A stretch of DNA of 64,000 nt from Candidatus Enterococcus huntleyi (lineage in GTDB: Bacteria > Bacillota > Bacilli > Lactobacillales > Enterococcaceae): assembly GCF_009933175.1 (NCBI RefSeq), contig NZ_MAEJ01000016.1:1-64000 (forward strand), in the 5' to 3' direction. Each line of letters starts with the position of its first letter. The stretch's first letter is position 1. Shown piece after piece: positions 43,994 through 53,836 of this stretch. The translations under genes were made by a program, and so were the position numbers. A model generated the notes under the pieces. The model was not told the DNA's origin. It saw only the letters and a list, made by a program, of their open reading frames with translations, and did not search any database.

Positions 43994-44377
43994 CTATTTT
44001 TCCTCCGTATCACTAGTATTATTTTTATAGTTTATTAATGCTTCTCTTTGACTGTAATAACCTAAGAGATATTTACCATTCAATGGTGCATCGCCATAAT
44101 CATTATTCTCCACTACGATTTTCGAACCGATTTCATCAAGTTCCTTTTGATAAAAATGACTCGTGTCTTTTAATCTTATTTGATAAGGAATCAAATTTTC
44201 TTGAATAATTTTCCAAGTAGATAGAGGCCGCATACTAAATGTATTCATATAACGTTTAGCATTAGTATTTCTCTTTACCCCTGCTTTCATCAAAGCTCGC
44301 TCTTCTAAAACATCCGCTACAGCTAACAATCTACCAAACAAATAATTTCTATCTGTAATCTCTCTATCTAAAGCCAC
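43994..44377 (-). CDS. cas11c: Cas11c small subunit from an internal start in cas8c
   Basis: Type I-C systems are known to make the Cascade small subunit from an internal start within cas8c. Here an in-frame GTG at 44377 (codon 504 of cas8c) follows the strong Shine-Dalgarno AAAGGGGG with an 8-base gap (minus strand, 44386-44395). The product would start (M)[19 protein letters not shown] and have 127 residues, close to the length of about 120 known for Cas11c. This is seen directly in the sequence; expression is inferred. Confidence 0.8.
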   Translation of the reverse strand: MALDREITDRNYLFGRLLAVADVLEERALMKAGVKRNTNAKRYMNTFSMRPLSTWKIIQENLIPYQIRLKDTSHFYQKELDEIGSKIVVENNDYGDAPLNGKYLLGYYSQREALINYKNNTSDTEEK

Positions 44378-45886
44378 ACTTTTTTCCCCCTTTTTAAATT
44401 TATAATGTTTATTCATAACAGAGCACGCGACACTCAGCTCCTTATTCCACTCCCATTTTTCCCTATTAACCGGGTTGCTTACTCGGCGAAGAGCACTTTG
44501 AACAACATTCATAGGAATATCTTTCCCATCTACAACACATGAATAGAGTTGTTGAATCGTATTCTTAATTAGCGCTTCATTTCCTCTTGACCCATAGGCA
44601 GTTTCTGCAATATCTTTCAGGCTAGGTGCGCCAAAAAACTGATAATTCTTCTTGTTCCACACACCTGTATGTTGCCAATAGCATGTCTCATGCCAATTTT
44701 CTAGACGATCAAAATACAATTGTTGCGGCAGAACTTGGTAGTATAAAATCCCCATTCTCCCTTTTGTTGCACTGTCCAGGATCATCAACTGAATTTGTGA
44801 TTCATAAGCTAACTTTTTCTGGTAACCTGATAAGGCACTTCTAAATACTTCAGCAAACTTTTGGGCTGTCGTATCGTGATCCAAAATACTGTCCTCTTCT
44901 TCGTCAAAAAAGAAATCATAGGTTGATTCTTCAGGTGTAGGAATTGCGACACCTTCCATACTCCAAACGAGAAATACACGCCCATCATTTGTATATCCTT
45001 GTCTACTTATCAACCATTTCAATGCATTATGTGCTTTCTGTGAAACCTCATAGCCAATAGTCGCGACTTGATTTTTATCTGAGAAACGTCCTCGATAAGT
45101 AAAATTAGTAGAATCATTTCCCGATATCAGTTTCGCCATATCCCCACCATACCGCACTTTTGAAGGATGATTTTCAGTTAAAGGCATCTGTTTTCCAGTT
45201 ACATAATCGAGCCCTTCACCTTCTTCGATTTGTTTTTGAGTATAATAATTCACATAATCATCCATCACTTGTTTATCATCCCAGACAGGTACATCGACAC
45301 TGCCTAATTCGTGGACGTTAAAGCGAATAAATGTTGAAAACTGGTCTCCTACTAACACGGTAAATAAAGGTGGCTTATCACCTAAATCCGCTGACCATTT
45401 AGCAAGTAATTGATTGTTTTCAGCTACCAATACTTGTTTATCTAACAAATCCTTGATTAAAGTGCCTTTTTCTAAATAAGTTAAGATACTTTTCACACGT
45501 GCATTTGCGTAATCTGAATGGCACCAAGCTCTGAGATTTTCCAGATACATCAGATGTGCATTTTCTTTCTTATACTTGCCACCATACTCTTGATAATCAC
45601 CAGCCACATATTGTAAGCCGTCATGTAGTCCATGTGGGGAAGGACTACTAGTTCGTCCAGCCGAATCGATTGTGACGGGAATCAACGTCGCGGCTTCATC
45701 TTTAGGAACAACAGTCGCACTAAATAAATCCCCGTTAGGTGTAATCGTCACTTCTACTTGTGCATTTTGGTACGCATGAGAGATTGGCAGCAAAGTTATT
45801 TCTTGCCCCCATCTATTTTTTTCTTTTATCCCTACACGCTCACTATTCACTTCATATGTTTCGAATAGATCAGATAACCATGTCAT
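43994..45886 (-). CDS. cas8c: Cas8c (Csd1), Cascade large subunit
   Basis: PAM-recognising large subunit of type I-C Cascade; 630 residues, normal for Csd1. Starts [19 protein letters not shown]; contains the family block [20 protein letters not shown] and a C-terminal helical part (about 504-630) that is also translated separately as Cas11c. It overlaps the cas5 stop by 4 bases and abuts cas7. Confidence 0.95.
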   Translation of the reverse strand: MTWLSDLFETYEVNSERVGIKEKNRWGQEITLLPISHAYQNAQVEVTITPNGDLFSATVVPKDEAATLIPVTIDSAGRTSSPSPHGLHDGLQYVAGDYQEYGGKYKKENAHLMYLENLRAWCHSDYANARVKSILTYLEKGTLIKDLLDKQVLVAENNQLLAKWSADLGDKPPLFTVLVGDQFSTFIRFNVHELGSVDVPVWDDKQVMDDYVNYYTQKQIEEGEGLDYVTGKQMPLTENHPSKVRYGGDMAKLISGNDSTNFTYRGRFSDKNQVATIGYEVSQKAHNALKWLISRQGYTNDGRVFLVWSMEGVAIPTPEESTYDFFFDEEEDSILDHDTTAQKFAEVFRSALSGYQKKLAYESQIQLMILDSATKGRMGILYYQVLPQQLYFDRLENWHETCYWQHTGVWNKKNYQFFGAPSLKDIAETAYGSRGNEALIKNTIQQLYSCVVDGKDIPMNVVQSALRRVSNPVNREKWEWNKELSVACSVMNKHYKFKKGEKSVALDREITDRNYLFGRLLAVADVLEERALMKAGVKRNTNAKRYMNTFSMRPLSTWKIIQENLIPYQIRLKDTSHFYQKELDEIGSKIVVENNDYGDAPLNGKYLLGYYSQREALINYKNNTSDTEEK

Positions 45887-46602
45887 TCTTTCACCCCCAG
45901 TTGTTCAGCTAAATCATCAACAAGCTCCATATCTTCTATACTGAAGGATTTCGCTTTCATTGCTTTTAACGATCTAACCAATGTGCATTCCTCAGGTCTA
46001 GGAAATTTAATCACACCATTCTTCATTACTGGTTGCCATAATCGCACAGACAGTTCATCTTTTCCCGTTTCATCTGGATACGAAAAACCATGAACCATTG
46101 TCCCAAAATGAAGTTCTCCATAATGATCATAAAATCCTTCTGATTCCCCGTACTCCACAGGTTCCACATAACCTTGGCATTCTCTCGTTCCAAGAAAGAT
46201 ATCTCTTCTTCCACCTGCTTTAATTGAACGTTTCAAGATCTGAAAATGCTTATGCTCATTCCAATCCTGTTTTAAATCAGGTCGATAAGGATTAAACTCA
46301 AAATGAGCCTTAACCTCATACACAGGCTTCTTCAAATACGTATAGTAGGCTAAATCATTGCCACCACTATCATTGTATTTCATCGGGCGCATCGCTTTTG
46401 ACTCCATTTGGATTGGGTTAACCACACGCACCTCATCAATAAAATACATAATGGTTGGTTTCCAATAAATTGATTCCGCAATCCCTTTTAATGCTTGATA
46501 GGTAGGGATTTGATAGGTCATCTTCTCGCCACCCATTTTTGTCACAGGGTCGGTAAAAAGAGCATATTCTCCTTCAACCCGAAATGTTACTTGATTTCTC
46601 AT
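45883..46602 (-). CDS. cas5c: Cas5 (type I-C), crRNA-processing endonuclease
   Basis: In type I-C, which lacks Cas6, Cas5 cuts the pre-crRNA at the base of the repeat stem and stays on the handle. 239 residues; RAMP fold with [20 protein letters not shown] at the start and the Tyr/Lys/His region around [18 protein letters not shown] and [25 protein letters not shown]. Fourteen bases after cas3 and overlapping cas8c by 4 bases. Confidence 0.94.
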   Translation of the reverse strand: MRNQVTFRVEGEYALFTDPVTKMGGEKMTYQIPTYQALKGIAESIYWKPTIMYFIDEVRVVNPIQMESKAMRPMKYNDSGGNDLAYYTYLKKPVYEVKAHFEFNPYRPDLKQDWNEHKHFQILKRSIKAGGRRDIFLGTRECQGYVEPVEYGESEGFYDHYGELHFGTMVHGFSYPDETGKDELSVRLWQPVMKNGVIKFPRPEECTLVRSLKAMKAKSFSIEDMELVDDLAEQLGVKE

Positions 46603-46616
46603 ATAGCTCCTCCTTC

Positions 46617-49043
46617 TTAATAAAATAATCCATCACTCGCTGCAAGTGCAGTAAGGTCAACGCCAAACTCTCTTGAATATGCGTTATCATTTAAGGCTAA
46701 GACTTCCCCGTTAAATAAACGAAAAATCGAACCGCTTTTTTCTAATGCAGCTAATTCATGGTTATATAAGTTAACGGTGTAGGCCTGTGCTTTTCTTATT
46801 AACGGTATCACTTGTTCCATCTGAAGCTCTCCATTTAGCTGACCAATAATTTCAATTCCTTCACCATATGGAACAAGCACCGCGGTAGTAGGACTATCAA
46901 TCACTTCAAAATATTTTGCAATTGTTTTCGGGCTACTTCTCAAAAGTAGTTCTACCTTTTTATTCAAAGTTCGCTCATAATGATCGACCGATTTTATATT
47001 CTTACCGATCAATTCGTCCAATATTAAACTTGTGTTATTCCCCACAGGAAATCCAAGTTCTGTCTCTAATTCTTTAAAAAATCTTTGGAAATATATAAAC
47101 TGCGCTTCAGCAGAAAATATGTCTCCACTATACAGTGTAGGCTCTTCTTTAATCTCATCTAATATTCGCAAGGTTTCTTTTTTTCCAATAGCTATTTCTC
47201 TTAAATTCTTCAAGTTTTCAAGCTTGTCATTCAAATTAATTAAATAAACAGGTTGGACTTTTGTCTCACCATGGCGATTACATCTCCCAGCAGCTTGAGC
47301 AATAGAATCAAGCCCTGCTGCGGATCGGATGACCGATTCAAAACTAATATCCACACCTGCCTCAATTAATTGAGTAGTCACACAAATAATTTTCTCATTA
47401 GGTTTGTTAGCTTCTAATTTCTCTATAATTTCTTTAAGGATATCTCGTCTGTTTTCTGGACACATCGCCGTACTAAGATGATATAATGTAATCCCTTTTA
47501 ATTTTTTTTCTTCCAATTCTTTATATAACTTTAAAACAGCAGATTTTGTATTCAAAATGACTAACAGACTATTTTTCTCTTCAATGATTTCCTGACAAAG
47601 TTCGCTAGTTTGTTCGATATTCCAACCGCTTACATGGATTTTATCATGGATTGCTACACGTTTAAAGGCTTGTTGGATTTCACTTAAATTCCGAATGATT
47701 TCAGCATCTTTTTCTAATTCTCGTTCTAGTTTCTCTAACGATGGTTGTGTTGCCGTACAAAGAATACTTGTGGTGTTTCCACATTTCTTCAAATAGTTTA
47801 ATGAAGCAACAAACAAATTTGTACATTTTACTGGAACACTCTGCACTTCATCAAAAATCAACACCGAATCTTGCAAGTTATGGAACCTTCTAGGATTTCT
47901 TGTCCCTTTACTATAAATAGTGTTTAGAAATTGAACCATCGTTGTAAAAATTATCGGCGCCTCCCAATTATCTCGCATCAACGCTTGTTCCTCTTCATTC
48001 TTCTCATCTTGATCATCTTTATCAGGTTCTTGAATGATGTTCGAATGATGCTCTATGATATTTACATCATCTTTCAAAATCCCTCTCACAGTCGCTGCAT
48101 TCTGTTCAATGATGGTCGTAAAAGGAACAATATAAATAATTCTTTTTTTCTTATGTTTAAGCGCATGCTCCAATGCAAACCGTAAACTCGCCAGTGTTTT
48201 TCCACCACCAGTCGGGATAGACAGACTATATATACCAGCCTGCTCTTTCCCGTACAGCTTGCATTCATCTGACATCTTTTGTCGAAGATCATTGATTGTA
48301 TTCTGTGGCGACTGCTTATTTAGCTTTTCAACATGAGTTTCAAGATGATTTTGATAACCCAAAAATAGTGCTTGGGCGTCAAGTTCCCTCACTTCAGTAT
48401 TTTCTTCAAAACAACGAGTATTAGTCCTATCTGCGTCTAATAAACAGCTATATACAAACTTCAGCAGAAAGAAACTATCATCACTAGACAATTTTTTTAC
48501 TTGTCTAAATTCTATAAGTTCAGCAGCAGCTTGTTCCAGTAGCTGCTCAAAATCTTGCCAGTTTATTATCTCATCAAAAAATCGCTTTTTTACCTCTTCG
48601 TACTCCGGTAATTCTTTTTTTACGACACGTTCTAAAAAAGCCGAATCTGCCTGTCCTTCACCATCTATAAAATCTTGTAGACCTTTCCCACTATGATGAG
48701 AGATGATACAATTGCCGATTAATTCAGCAAGTAATACTTTGCTAGCAGACATTTTGGTTTGTCTGACACTCTCATAGATAAGGCGGCCACCCGCTGTTGA
48801 ATGATCGACGCTCCCGCGAACTGTGCTACCTGGGTTATCAACAGATTTCCGCAAATACTCCTGAAAATCATTTGAGAATTTGCCTGCATCATGTAAAAGT
48901 CCTGCTAAATAACAGACAGTCGCCAACCCCACAGATTCTCCGTATCCTCTAGCAAGCTCAGCACTTTGATTCAAATGATCCTTTAAAGCTTGCTCTGTTC
49001 CATCTGATTTCCGGACGTGAGCAATATAAAATGAGTTTCCCAT
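46617..49043 (-). CDS. cas3: Cas3 helicase-nuclease (type I-C)
   Basis: Interference enzyme recruited by Cascade to unwind and shred target DNA. N-terminal HD nuclease ([19 protein letters not shown], then [11 protein letters not shown]), followed by a superfamily 2 helicase with Walker [17 protein letters not shown] box [10 protein letters not shown], motif III-like ILCTATQP and motif [14 protein letters not shown]. The ATG at 49043 (808 residues, [10 protein letters not shown]) is chosen because GGAAAGGTGG lies 6 bases upstream; an in-frame ATG at 49061 lacks such a site. All catalytic motifs look intact, so the system should be active. Confidence 0.95.
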   Translation of the reverse strand: MGNSFYIAHVRKSDGTEQALKDHLNQSAELARGYGESVGLATVCYLAGLLHDAGKFSNDFQEYLRKSVDNPGSTVRGSVDHSTAGGRLIYESVRQTKMSASKVLLAELIGNCIISHHSGKGLQDFIDGEGQADSAFLERVVKKELPEYEEVKKRFFDEIINWQDFEQLLEQAAAELIEFRQVKKLSSDDSFFLLKFVYSCLLDADRTNTRCFEENTEVRELDAQALFLGYQNHLETHVEKLNKQSPQNTINDLRQKMSDECKLYGKEQAGIYSLSIPTGGGKTLASLRFALEHALKHKKKRIIYIVPFTTIIEQNAATVRGILKDDVNIIEHHSNIIQEPDKDDQDEKNEEEQALMRDNWEAPIIFTTMVQFLNTIYSKGTRNPRRFHNLQDSVLIFDEVQSVPVKCTNLFVASLNYLKKCGNTTSILCTATQPSLEKLERELEKDAEIIRNLSEIQQAFKRVAIHDKIHVSGWNIEQTSELCQEIIEEKNSLLVILNTKSAVLKLYKELEEKKLKGITLYHLSTAMCPENRRDILKEIIEKLEANKPNEKIICVTTQLIEAGVDISFESVIRSAAGLDSIAQAAGRCNRHGETKVQPVYLINLNDKLENLKNLREIAIGKKETLRILDEIKEEPTLYSGDIFSAEAQFIYFQRFFKELETELGFPVGNNTSLILDELIGKNIKSVDHYERTLNKKVELLLRSSPKTIAKYFEVIDSPTTAVLVPYGEGIEIIGQLNGELQMEQVIPLIRKAQAYTVNLYNHELAALEKSGSIFRLFNGEVLALNDNAYSREFGVDLTALAASDGLFY

Positions 49044-49177
49044 AAAAATCCACCTTTCCATTTCTTTATTATTATGCCCTTATTCTATAAGCACGATATA
49101 TAATCCTTCACAATTCCATATTAAGAAACCTCACAAGCCTCTTTTGTATCCGTTTCCAATTCATAGAATCCAAATTC

Positions 49178-49213
49178 ACTATCTGATTATACTAATCAAT
49201 ATAATCAGATAGT
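49178..49213. repeat. Inverted repeat upstream of cas3
   Basis: Perfect 14-base arms ACTATCTGATTATA and TATAATCAGATAGT separated by 8 bases, about 135 bases before the cas3 start codon. There is no T-run, so it looks more like a protein-binding site than a terminator. Confidence 0.65.
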
Positions 49214-49415
49214 ATTCGTTAAAATATATACCTATACATTTAAATCCACAAGATTATTCATCTTTTCGGCAATCATAACCTTGACATCGACAACACTCTT
49301 CTAAAAAGTTACAGCCGCTCCTTTAAGTGTGACATTTTTTATTACAAAAACATACTAACATTCCTTTAAGTATTAGTCAACATTATATCAAAAATAAAAA
49401 ATATACATATACGAA

Positions 49416-49463
49416 GTTAATAATGAAATGGAAAATCTCTAGATTTTCCATTTCATTATTAAC
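49416..49463. repeat. 48-base palindrome between the cas region and the rsuA-like gene
   Basis: Perfect 23-base arms with a 2-base CT centre; the inner part is GGAAAATCT-CT-AGATTTTCC. It lies 28 bases downstream of the pseudouridine synthase stop and may serve as terminator for it, though no U-tract follows on the minus strand (next bases CTTCG). Confidence 0.75.
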
Positions 49464-49491
49464 AAAAAAATCTATTTATTAAAAAATTGAA

Positions 49492-50211
49492 TTATTCCCC
49501 TCTCAACGCCTTCAGCTCTTCCTCAGTCAATTGCCGATAACTGCCTAGTTGAATATCTTCTGGTAGGTAAAGATTACCCATTCGTACCCGTTTTAGGTAG
49601 GTAACTTCTTTACCTACAGCCGCGACCATTCGTTTGACTTGATGGAATTTCCCTTCATGTAAGACTAAGCTGATTTTAGAAGTGGACATGGCTTCGTCTA
49701 CTGAGACAATTGTCAGTTTGGCTGGTAACGTCTGCTCATCACCGCTAATGACCAAACCTTCATCAAAGGCTTTCACATCTTCGTCAGTCATCACACCAGA
49801 AACGTGAGCGTAGTACTCTTTTTCCACATGTTTTTTTGGTGATAATAATTGGTGTGATAGTAGGCCATCATTGGTAATCAATAGCAGTCCTTCGGTATCT
49901 TTATCTAAGCGACCGACAGGAAATAAATCTTCACGATAGTCTTCATCAGCAAATAAATCTAAAACTGTTTCTTCGTGATTATCTTGGGTTGCTGAGATGA
50001 CTCCTTGTGGTTTATTTAGTAGGTAATAAAAATCTTTTTGGTAGGTAATTTGCTCACCTTCGAATATTACTTGATCTGAGGTTTCGGCTACTTGGAATTT
50101 ATCACTTTTCACTACTACTCCATTGACCTGCACTAGGCCTTTTTTTATGAACCCTTTGACTTCTTTTCGACTTCCAAAACCCATATCTGCTAAAAATTTA
50201 TCTAAACGCAT
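49492..50211 (-). CDS. RsuA-family 16S rRNA pseudouridine synthase
   Basis: Pseudouridine synthase of 239 residues: N-terminal S4 RNA-binding domain (MRLDKFLADMGFGSRKEVKGF), catalytic block FPVGRLDKDTEGLLLITNDG with the catalytic Asp, and C-terminal EGKFHQVKRMVAAVGKEVTYLKR. RsuA acts on U516 of 16S rRNA in E. coli; the exact site here is assumed. RBS AGGAGG just upstream. Core gene flanking the CRISPR-Cas locus; it lies 60 bases downstream of the flippase gene with a terminator between. Confidence 0.92.
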   Translation of the reverse strand: MRLDKFLADMGFGSRKEVKGFIKKGLVQVNGVVVKSDKFQVAETSDQVIFEGEQITYQKDFYYLLNKPQGVISATQDNHEETVLDLFADEDYREDLFPVGRLDKDTEGLLLITNDGLLSHQLLSPKKHVEKEYYAHVSGVMTDEDVKAFDEGLVISGDEQTLPAKLTIVSVDEAMSTSKISLVLHEGKFHQVKRMVAAVGKEVTYLKRVRMGNLYLPEDIQLGSYRQLTEEELKALRGE

Positions 50212-50231
50212 CGCTATTTCCTCCTAAAAAA

Positions 50232-50264
50232 GAGCGGAGCTGACTGCTGTCATGGACTCCACTC
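50232..50264 (-). terminator. Terminator after the flippase gene
   Basis: Minus strand stem GAGTGGAG/CTCCGCTC (one wobble) followed by TTTTTT, immediately before the RBS of the rsuA-like gene. Confidence 0.7.
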
Positions 50265-50271
50265 AAGATGA

Positions 50272-51918
50272 TTATTTTATTTTAAGTTTATTCCGTAAGC
50301 TACCTACTCGATCGCCAAGAAGCTTGTCTGCCAAACGGGTCTTCAAAGCAAGATACCCATAAGCTACCATACCTACTCCTGCAACGAGTATGATTAAAAC
50401 TAATGACTGGAATTTACTGTCGACATCCAACACTAGGCCAAATATCATCCGGCAAATCCCTGCTGCAATCAGCATAATAATGGTCATAATGAAAATCAAC
50501 AAGACTCTTCGTCCCGTTAAACTCACATTAAAACGTGTAACTTTATGAATCTTTCTGACTGTTAGGAAGCAAGTAACAGCAAATCCGATGATGGTAGCTG
50601 TTAAAGGACCATAAACTTCCAATAAACGAATTAACGGGTATTGTAAGATCAATTTCACAACGAAACCTACAGCCAAATAGACAATTGCTGCTGTATTTTG
50701 ATACATTCCTTGCAACATGTTAGATGCTAACATGTACAAGCCTAAGAACAAGCCCGCAATACACGCCTGAATTAATACGTTGGTTCCTAAATGATCAGGT
50801 GAATAAAATAAAGTATTTAATGGATAAGCCAATAACATCATGCCAAAAGTGGCTGGAAACATCACAAAGGCAAATAGTTGGAAATTATTAGTAGTCAGTT
50901 TAGCTAACCCAACACGATCCTTCATTGTTGCAGCTTCAGTAATCAACGGCAAGCCTGCCATCGCAATCGATGTGGCTAAGGCAATCACAACCATCGTCAA
51001 TTTATCTGGGTTGGCACTAAAAATAGAAAACAACTCGATCAAGTGGTCATGTGCATAAGCTGTTGTATCTGACATGGTCTTAACAAAGGTCATTTGGTCA
51101 ACTAATTTGAAAATAGTTACTCCTGAACCTACAATGATAAATGGAATGGCTTCTTTCACCGTTTCAATTAATAATTCCTTCGTAGCTACGGATAACTGAT
51201 TCGTGCTTTTTTCAACAAAGACGTCCATCTTCACTTTTTGTTTTTGTAAAAAGTATAGCAATACAGCCATGCTTGCTAGCATTCCGATAAAAGCGGCTAA
51301 TGTCGATTGTGTCACGGCAGCAACATAATCGCCTTGACCGACTTTCATAATGATAAATGCCGTCAATAACATATAGAACACACGTGCCACTTGTTCCACT
51401 ATTTGAGACAAGGCAAATGGCATCATATCTTGATTTCCTTGGAAATAGCCCCGAATAACGCTCATACAAGGGAAAACCAAGATTGCTACGCTTAATGCTC
51501 GCATAGTAGGAATCAAATCTTTTCCGCCTCCAGAAGCCGCAGCTAACCAAGGGGAGCCAATATACATGATTCCAGCAAAAACGACACCTAAAACAGCCAT
51601 CATCTGTAACGCTCGGATGAATAATTGTCGACTGGTGTGATATTCATTTAATGAATTATAATGAGAAACTTGCTTGGCAATAGCGGCAGGAATACCTGCA
51701 CTGGAAATAAGAAGAAACAGAGCATACACGTTGTAGCCCATATTCATCAAGCCATTGGCAGCTTTAGCATGTTCACCCATCCAGGCGTACCATGGAATGA
51801 TGTAAACAGCGCCTAACAGTCTAGAAATGATATTACTAGCTGTCATCCACGCAGAACCACGAGCCATTTTCTCTTGATTGGTCAATTTTTTTGACACTGG
51901 TTGTGTTTGATTATCCAT
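50272..51918 (-). CDS. MurJ/SpoVB-like polysaccharide or lipid II flippase
   Basis: MOP/MATE-superfamily membrane protein of about 548 residues with some 12-14 hydrophobic helices (KMARGSAWMTASNIISRLLGAVYIIPW at the start, read in parts). The cytoplasmic start QTQPVSKKLTNQEK is basic. Such proteins flip lipid-linked cell-wall precursors; placement opposite murE supports a peptidoglycan role. ATG 51918 is preferred over an upstream TTG at 51933. The N-terminal RLLGAVYIIPWYAWMG matches the Ytgp/MurJ group of Lactobacillales. Confidence 0.85.
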   Translation of the reverse strand: MDNQTQPVSKKLTNQEKMARGSAWMTASNIISRLLGAVYIIPWYAWMGEHAKAANGLMNMGYNVYALFLLISSAGIPAAIAKQVSHYNSLNEYHTSRQLFIRALQMMAVLGVVFAGIMYIGSPWLAAASGGGKDLIPTMRALSVAILVFPCMSVIRGYFQGNQDMMPFALSQIVEQVARVFYMLLTAFIIMKVGQGDYVAAVTQSTLAAFIGMLASMAVLLYFLQKQKVKMDVFVEKSTNQLSVATKELLIETVKEAIPFIIVGSGVTIFKLVDQMTFVKTMSDTTAYAHDHLIELFSIFSANPDKLTMVVIALATSIAMAGLPLITEAATMKDRVGLAKLTTNNFQLFAFVMFPATFGMMLLAYPLNTLFYSPDHLGTNVLIQACIAGLFLGLYMLASNMLQGMYQNTAAIVYLAVGFVVKLILQYPLIRLLEVYGPLTATIIGFAVTCFLTVRKIHKVTRFNVSLTGRRVLLIFIMTIIMLIAAGICRMIFGLVLDVDSKFQSLVLIILVAGVGMVAYGYLALKTRLADKLLGDRVGSLRNKLKIK

Positions 51919-52190
51919 CTGAATGATTCCCAACTTTCTTCAAAACATACTCCTTCATTTTAATTGTAATTCATCAAACTAGCAATCTCTTTTACAAAAT
52001 ATTATAGTAGAAATAAAATTCTTTTCATTTTTCCTAACTTTTCGTTTCTCCCTATCTTAAAAAAAATGAAAGATCCTATGGTATAATCAAAGATGGCTAT
52101 ATTGAAAAATTAGTAATCACATTTTTCCTTATATTTATATAACCTATCCATTTATTTTTATAAAAAACAATTTAAAGTGAGGCATCTCTT

Positions 52191-53726
52191 ATGACGTTTT
52201 CCCTAGATAAAATCCGTACGTTATTACTTGAACACCATTTGTTAAAGGAGTTTGTAACGGCTGATGGTTGGCATTTTACCTTAAATGAACTTTCTACTTA
52301 CTCATTTGAAAAGATTTCTTATGATTCGCGACAAGTAGATGAACAGACACTCTTTTTCTGTAAAGGACTTAACTTTAAAGAAGAATATCTTACTTCAGCT
52401 CTGCAATCCGGCTTAACTTGTTATGTCTCTGAACAGCCTTATGAAGTAGTTGCCCTATGCGGCATTATCGTTACTGATATTCGTAAAGCCATGGCCGTCC
52501 TTAGTATGGCCTTCTATGATTATCCGCAAAATGAACTAACGCTGATTGGTTTTACTGGAACCAAAGGCAAGACCACAGCGGCTTACTTTACAAAAGCGAT
52601 TCTCGATCAGACCACAGATAATAAAACGGCCTTACTTTCAACAATGAACACAACTTTGGATGGAGTGAACTATTTCAAATCACATTTAACCACTCCCGAA
52701 TCGCTTGATTTGTATCGAATGATGCGTCAAGCAGTCGATAATCAGATGACGCATTTGGTCATGGAGGTTTCTTCGCAAGCCTACAAGACACAGCGCGTTT
52801 ATGGCTTAACGTTTGATATCGGCCTGTTTTTAAATATTTCACCTGACCATATCAGTCCAATTGAGCATCCGACCTTTGATGATTATTTCTATTGTAAACG
52901 GCAATTATTGCTCCATTCAAAACAAGTCATCTTTAATCGCGACATCGATTATTATTCGCTCTTAGCTGAATCTATTCAAGAGGCAAAGGTTCCAGCCTTG
53001 ACTTACGGGCGCCACGAAAATGCTGATTTCCAGGTAATCACTGATGAAACAGATTCACTGGCCTTTCAGTTAACACCGACTACTGCTTATCTAGCCAAAG
53101 GAAATGAGACAGTATCGACAATTGAGGGTCACTATAAAATTTTATTAGCTGGCGATTTCAATCAAGAAAATGCAGCAAGTGCCCTTTTAGCTGCTAATCT
53201 AGCGGGTGCTTCAATTTCAGATGGCCAGATAGGTCTTTCTCAGGCCCGTGTTCCCGGACGTATGGATCGTCTAACGAACGTAAATGGGGCTGCCATCTTC
53301 GTCGATTATGCCCATAACTATCTCAGTCTAAAAAACTTACTACAATTTGCTAGAAAAGAAAATCCGACGGGTAAATTAATCGTCATCATTGGCAGTCCCG
53401 GCGACAAAGCTATCTCGCGACGCAAAGATTTTGGTTCTGTGCTATCAGAGCTTGCCGACGTAGCCATTTTAACAACTGATGATCCGGCTCATGAATCTCC
53501 ACAAAAAATTGCAGAAGAAATTGCTGCAGCGATTACCAGCGAAACGGTCGAAGTCCATTTCGAGATGGATCGAACAAAAGCCATAGAAGTAGCTTTAAAC
53601 AGCTGCAACCCAGAGGATACCGTCGTTATCGCTGGTAAAGGAGTCGATTTATACCAAAAAGTATTGAATAAAGACGAACCTTATGAAGGAGACTATGCGA
53701 TTGCTAAACGACTCACTGAAAAGTAA
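52191..53726 (+). CDS. murE: UDP-MurNAc-tripeptide synthetase MurE (L-lysine adding)
   Basis: Mur ligase of 511 residues that adds the third amino acid to UDP-MurNAc-dipeptide in the cytoplasm. ATP-binding GFTGTKGKTTAAYFTK, central domain VMEVSSQAYKTQRVYGL with the carbamylated-Lys region, and the C-terminal specificity loop TTDDPAHES. DAP-adding enzymes have DNPR there, so DDPA points to L-lysine, as in enterococci. A TATAAT at 52082-52087 lies about 100 bases upstream. Divergent from the flippase gene. Confidence 0.93.
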   Translation: MTFSLDKIRTLLLEHHLLKEFVTADGWHFTLNELSTYSFEKISYDSRQVDEQTLFFCKGLNFKEEYLTSALQSGLTCYVSEQPYEVVALCGIIVTDIRKAMAVLSMAFYDYPQNELTLIGFTGTKGKTTAAYFTKAILDQTTDNKTALLSTMNTTLDGVNYFKSHLTTPESLDLYRMMRQAVDNQMTHLVMEVSSQAYKTQRVYGLTFDIGLFLNISPDHISPIEHPTFDDYFYCKRQLLLHSKQVIFNRDIDYYSLLAESIQEAKVPALTYGRHENADFQVITDETDSLAFQLTPTTAYLAKGNETVSTIEGHYKILLAGDFNQENAASALLAANLAGASISDGQIGLSQARVPGRMDRLTNVNGAAIFVDYAHNYLSLKNLLQFARKENPTGKLIVIIGSPGDKAISRRKDFGSVLSELADVAILTTDDPAHESPQKIAEEIAAAITSETVEVHFEMDRTKAIEVALNSCNPEDTVVIAGKGVDLYQKVLNKDEPYEGDYAIAKRLTEK

Positions 53727-53769
53727 ATTTAGTCGTATACTAATAACACCAGAAAAAATGATCTAATTC

Positions 53770-53816
53770 AAAAAAGACGGAGGGATGACAATTTTTTGTC
53801 ATTCCTCCGTCTTTTT
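53770..53816. terminator. Bidirectional terminator between murE and leuS
   Basis: Long hairpin, AAAAAGACGGAGG...CCTCCGTCTTTTT with ATGACAA/TTGTCAT inside, serving the convergent murE and leuS genes. Confidence 0.9.
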
Positions 53817-53836
53817 GTTATAAAACAATCCTTCTT

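Larger units (their letters stand above)
49062..49491. other. Intergenic region between the cas operon and the core genome
   Basis: About 430 AT-rich bases without an open frame. They hold the cas operon promoter region, a 36-base inverted repeat (49178-49213) and a 48-base palindrome (49416-49463), both listed separately. Confidence 0.5.

Noticed and set aside
35392-49043. Anti-CRISPR gene or an additional defence system beside the cas genes
   Set aside because: No unexplained open frame lies between or next to the cas genes; every gap is short and the flanks are non-coding.
49044-49061. Longer start for Cas3 at 49061
   Set aside because: The Shine-Dalgarno would lie inside the added residues; the ATG at 49043 has the proper spacing.
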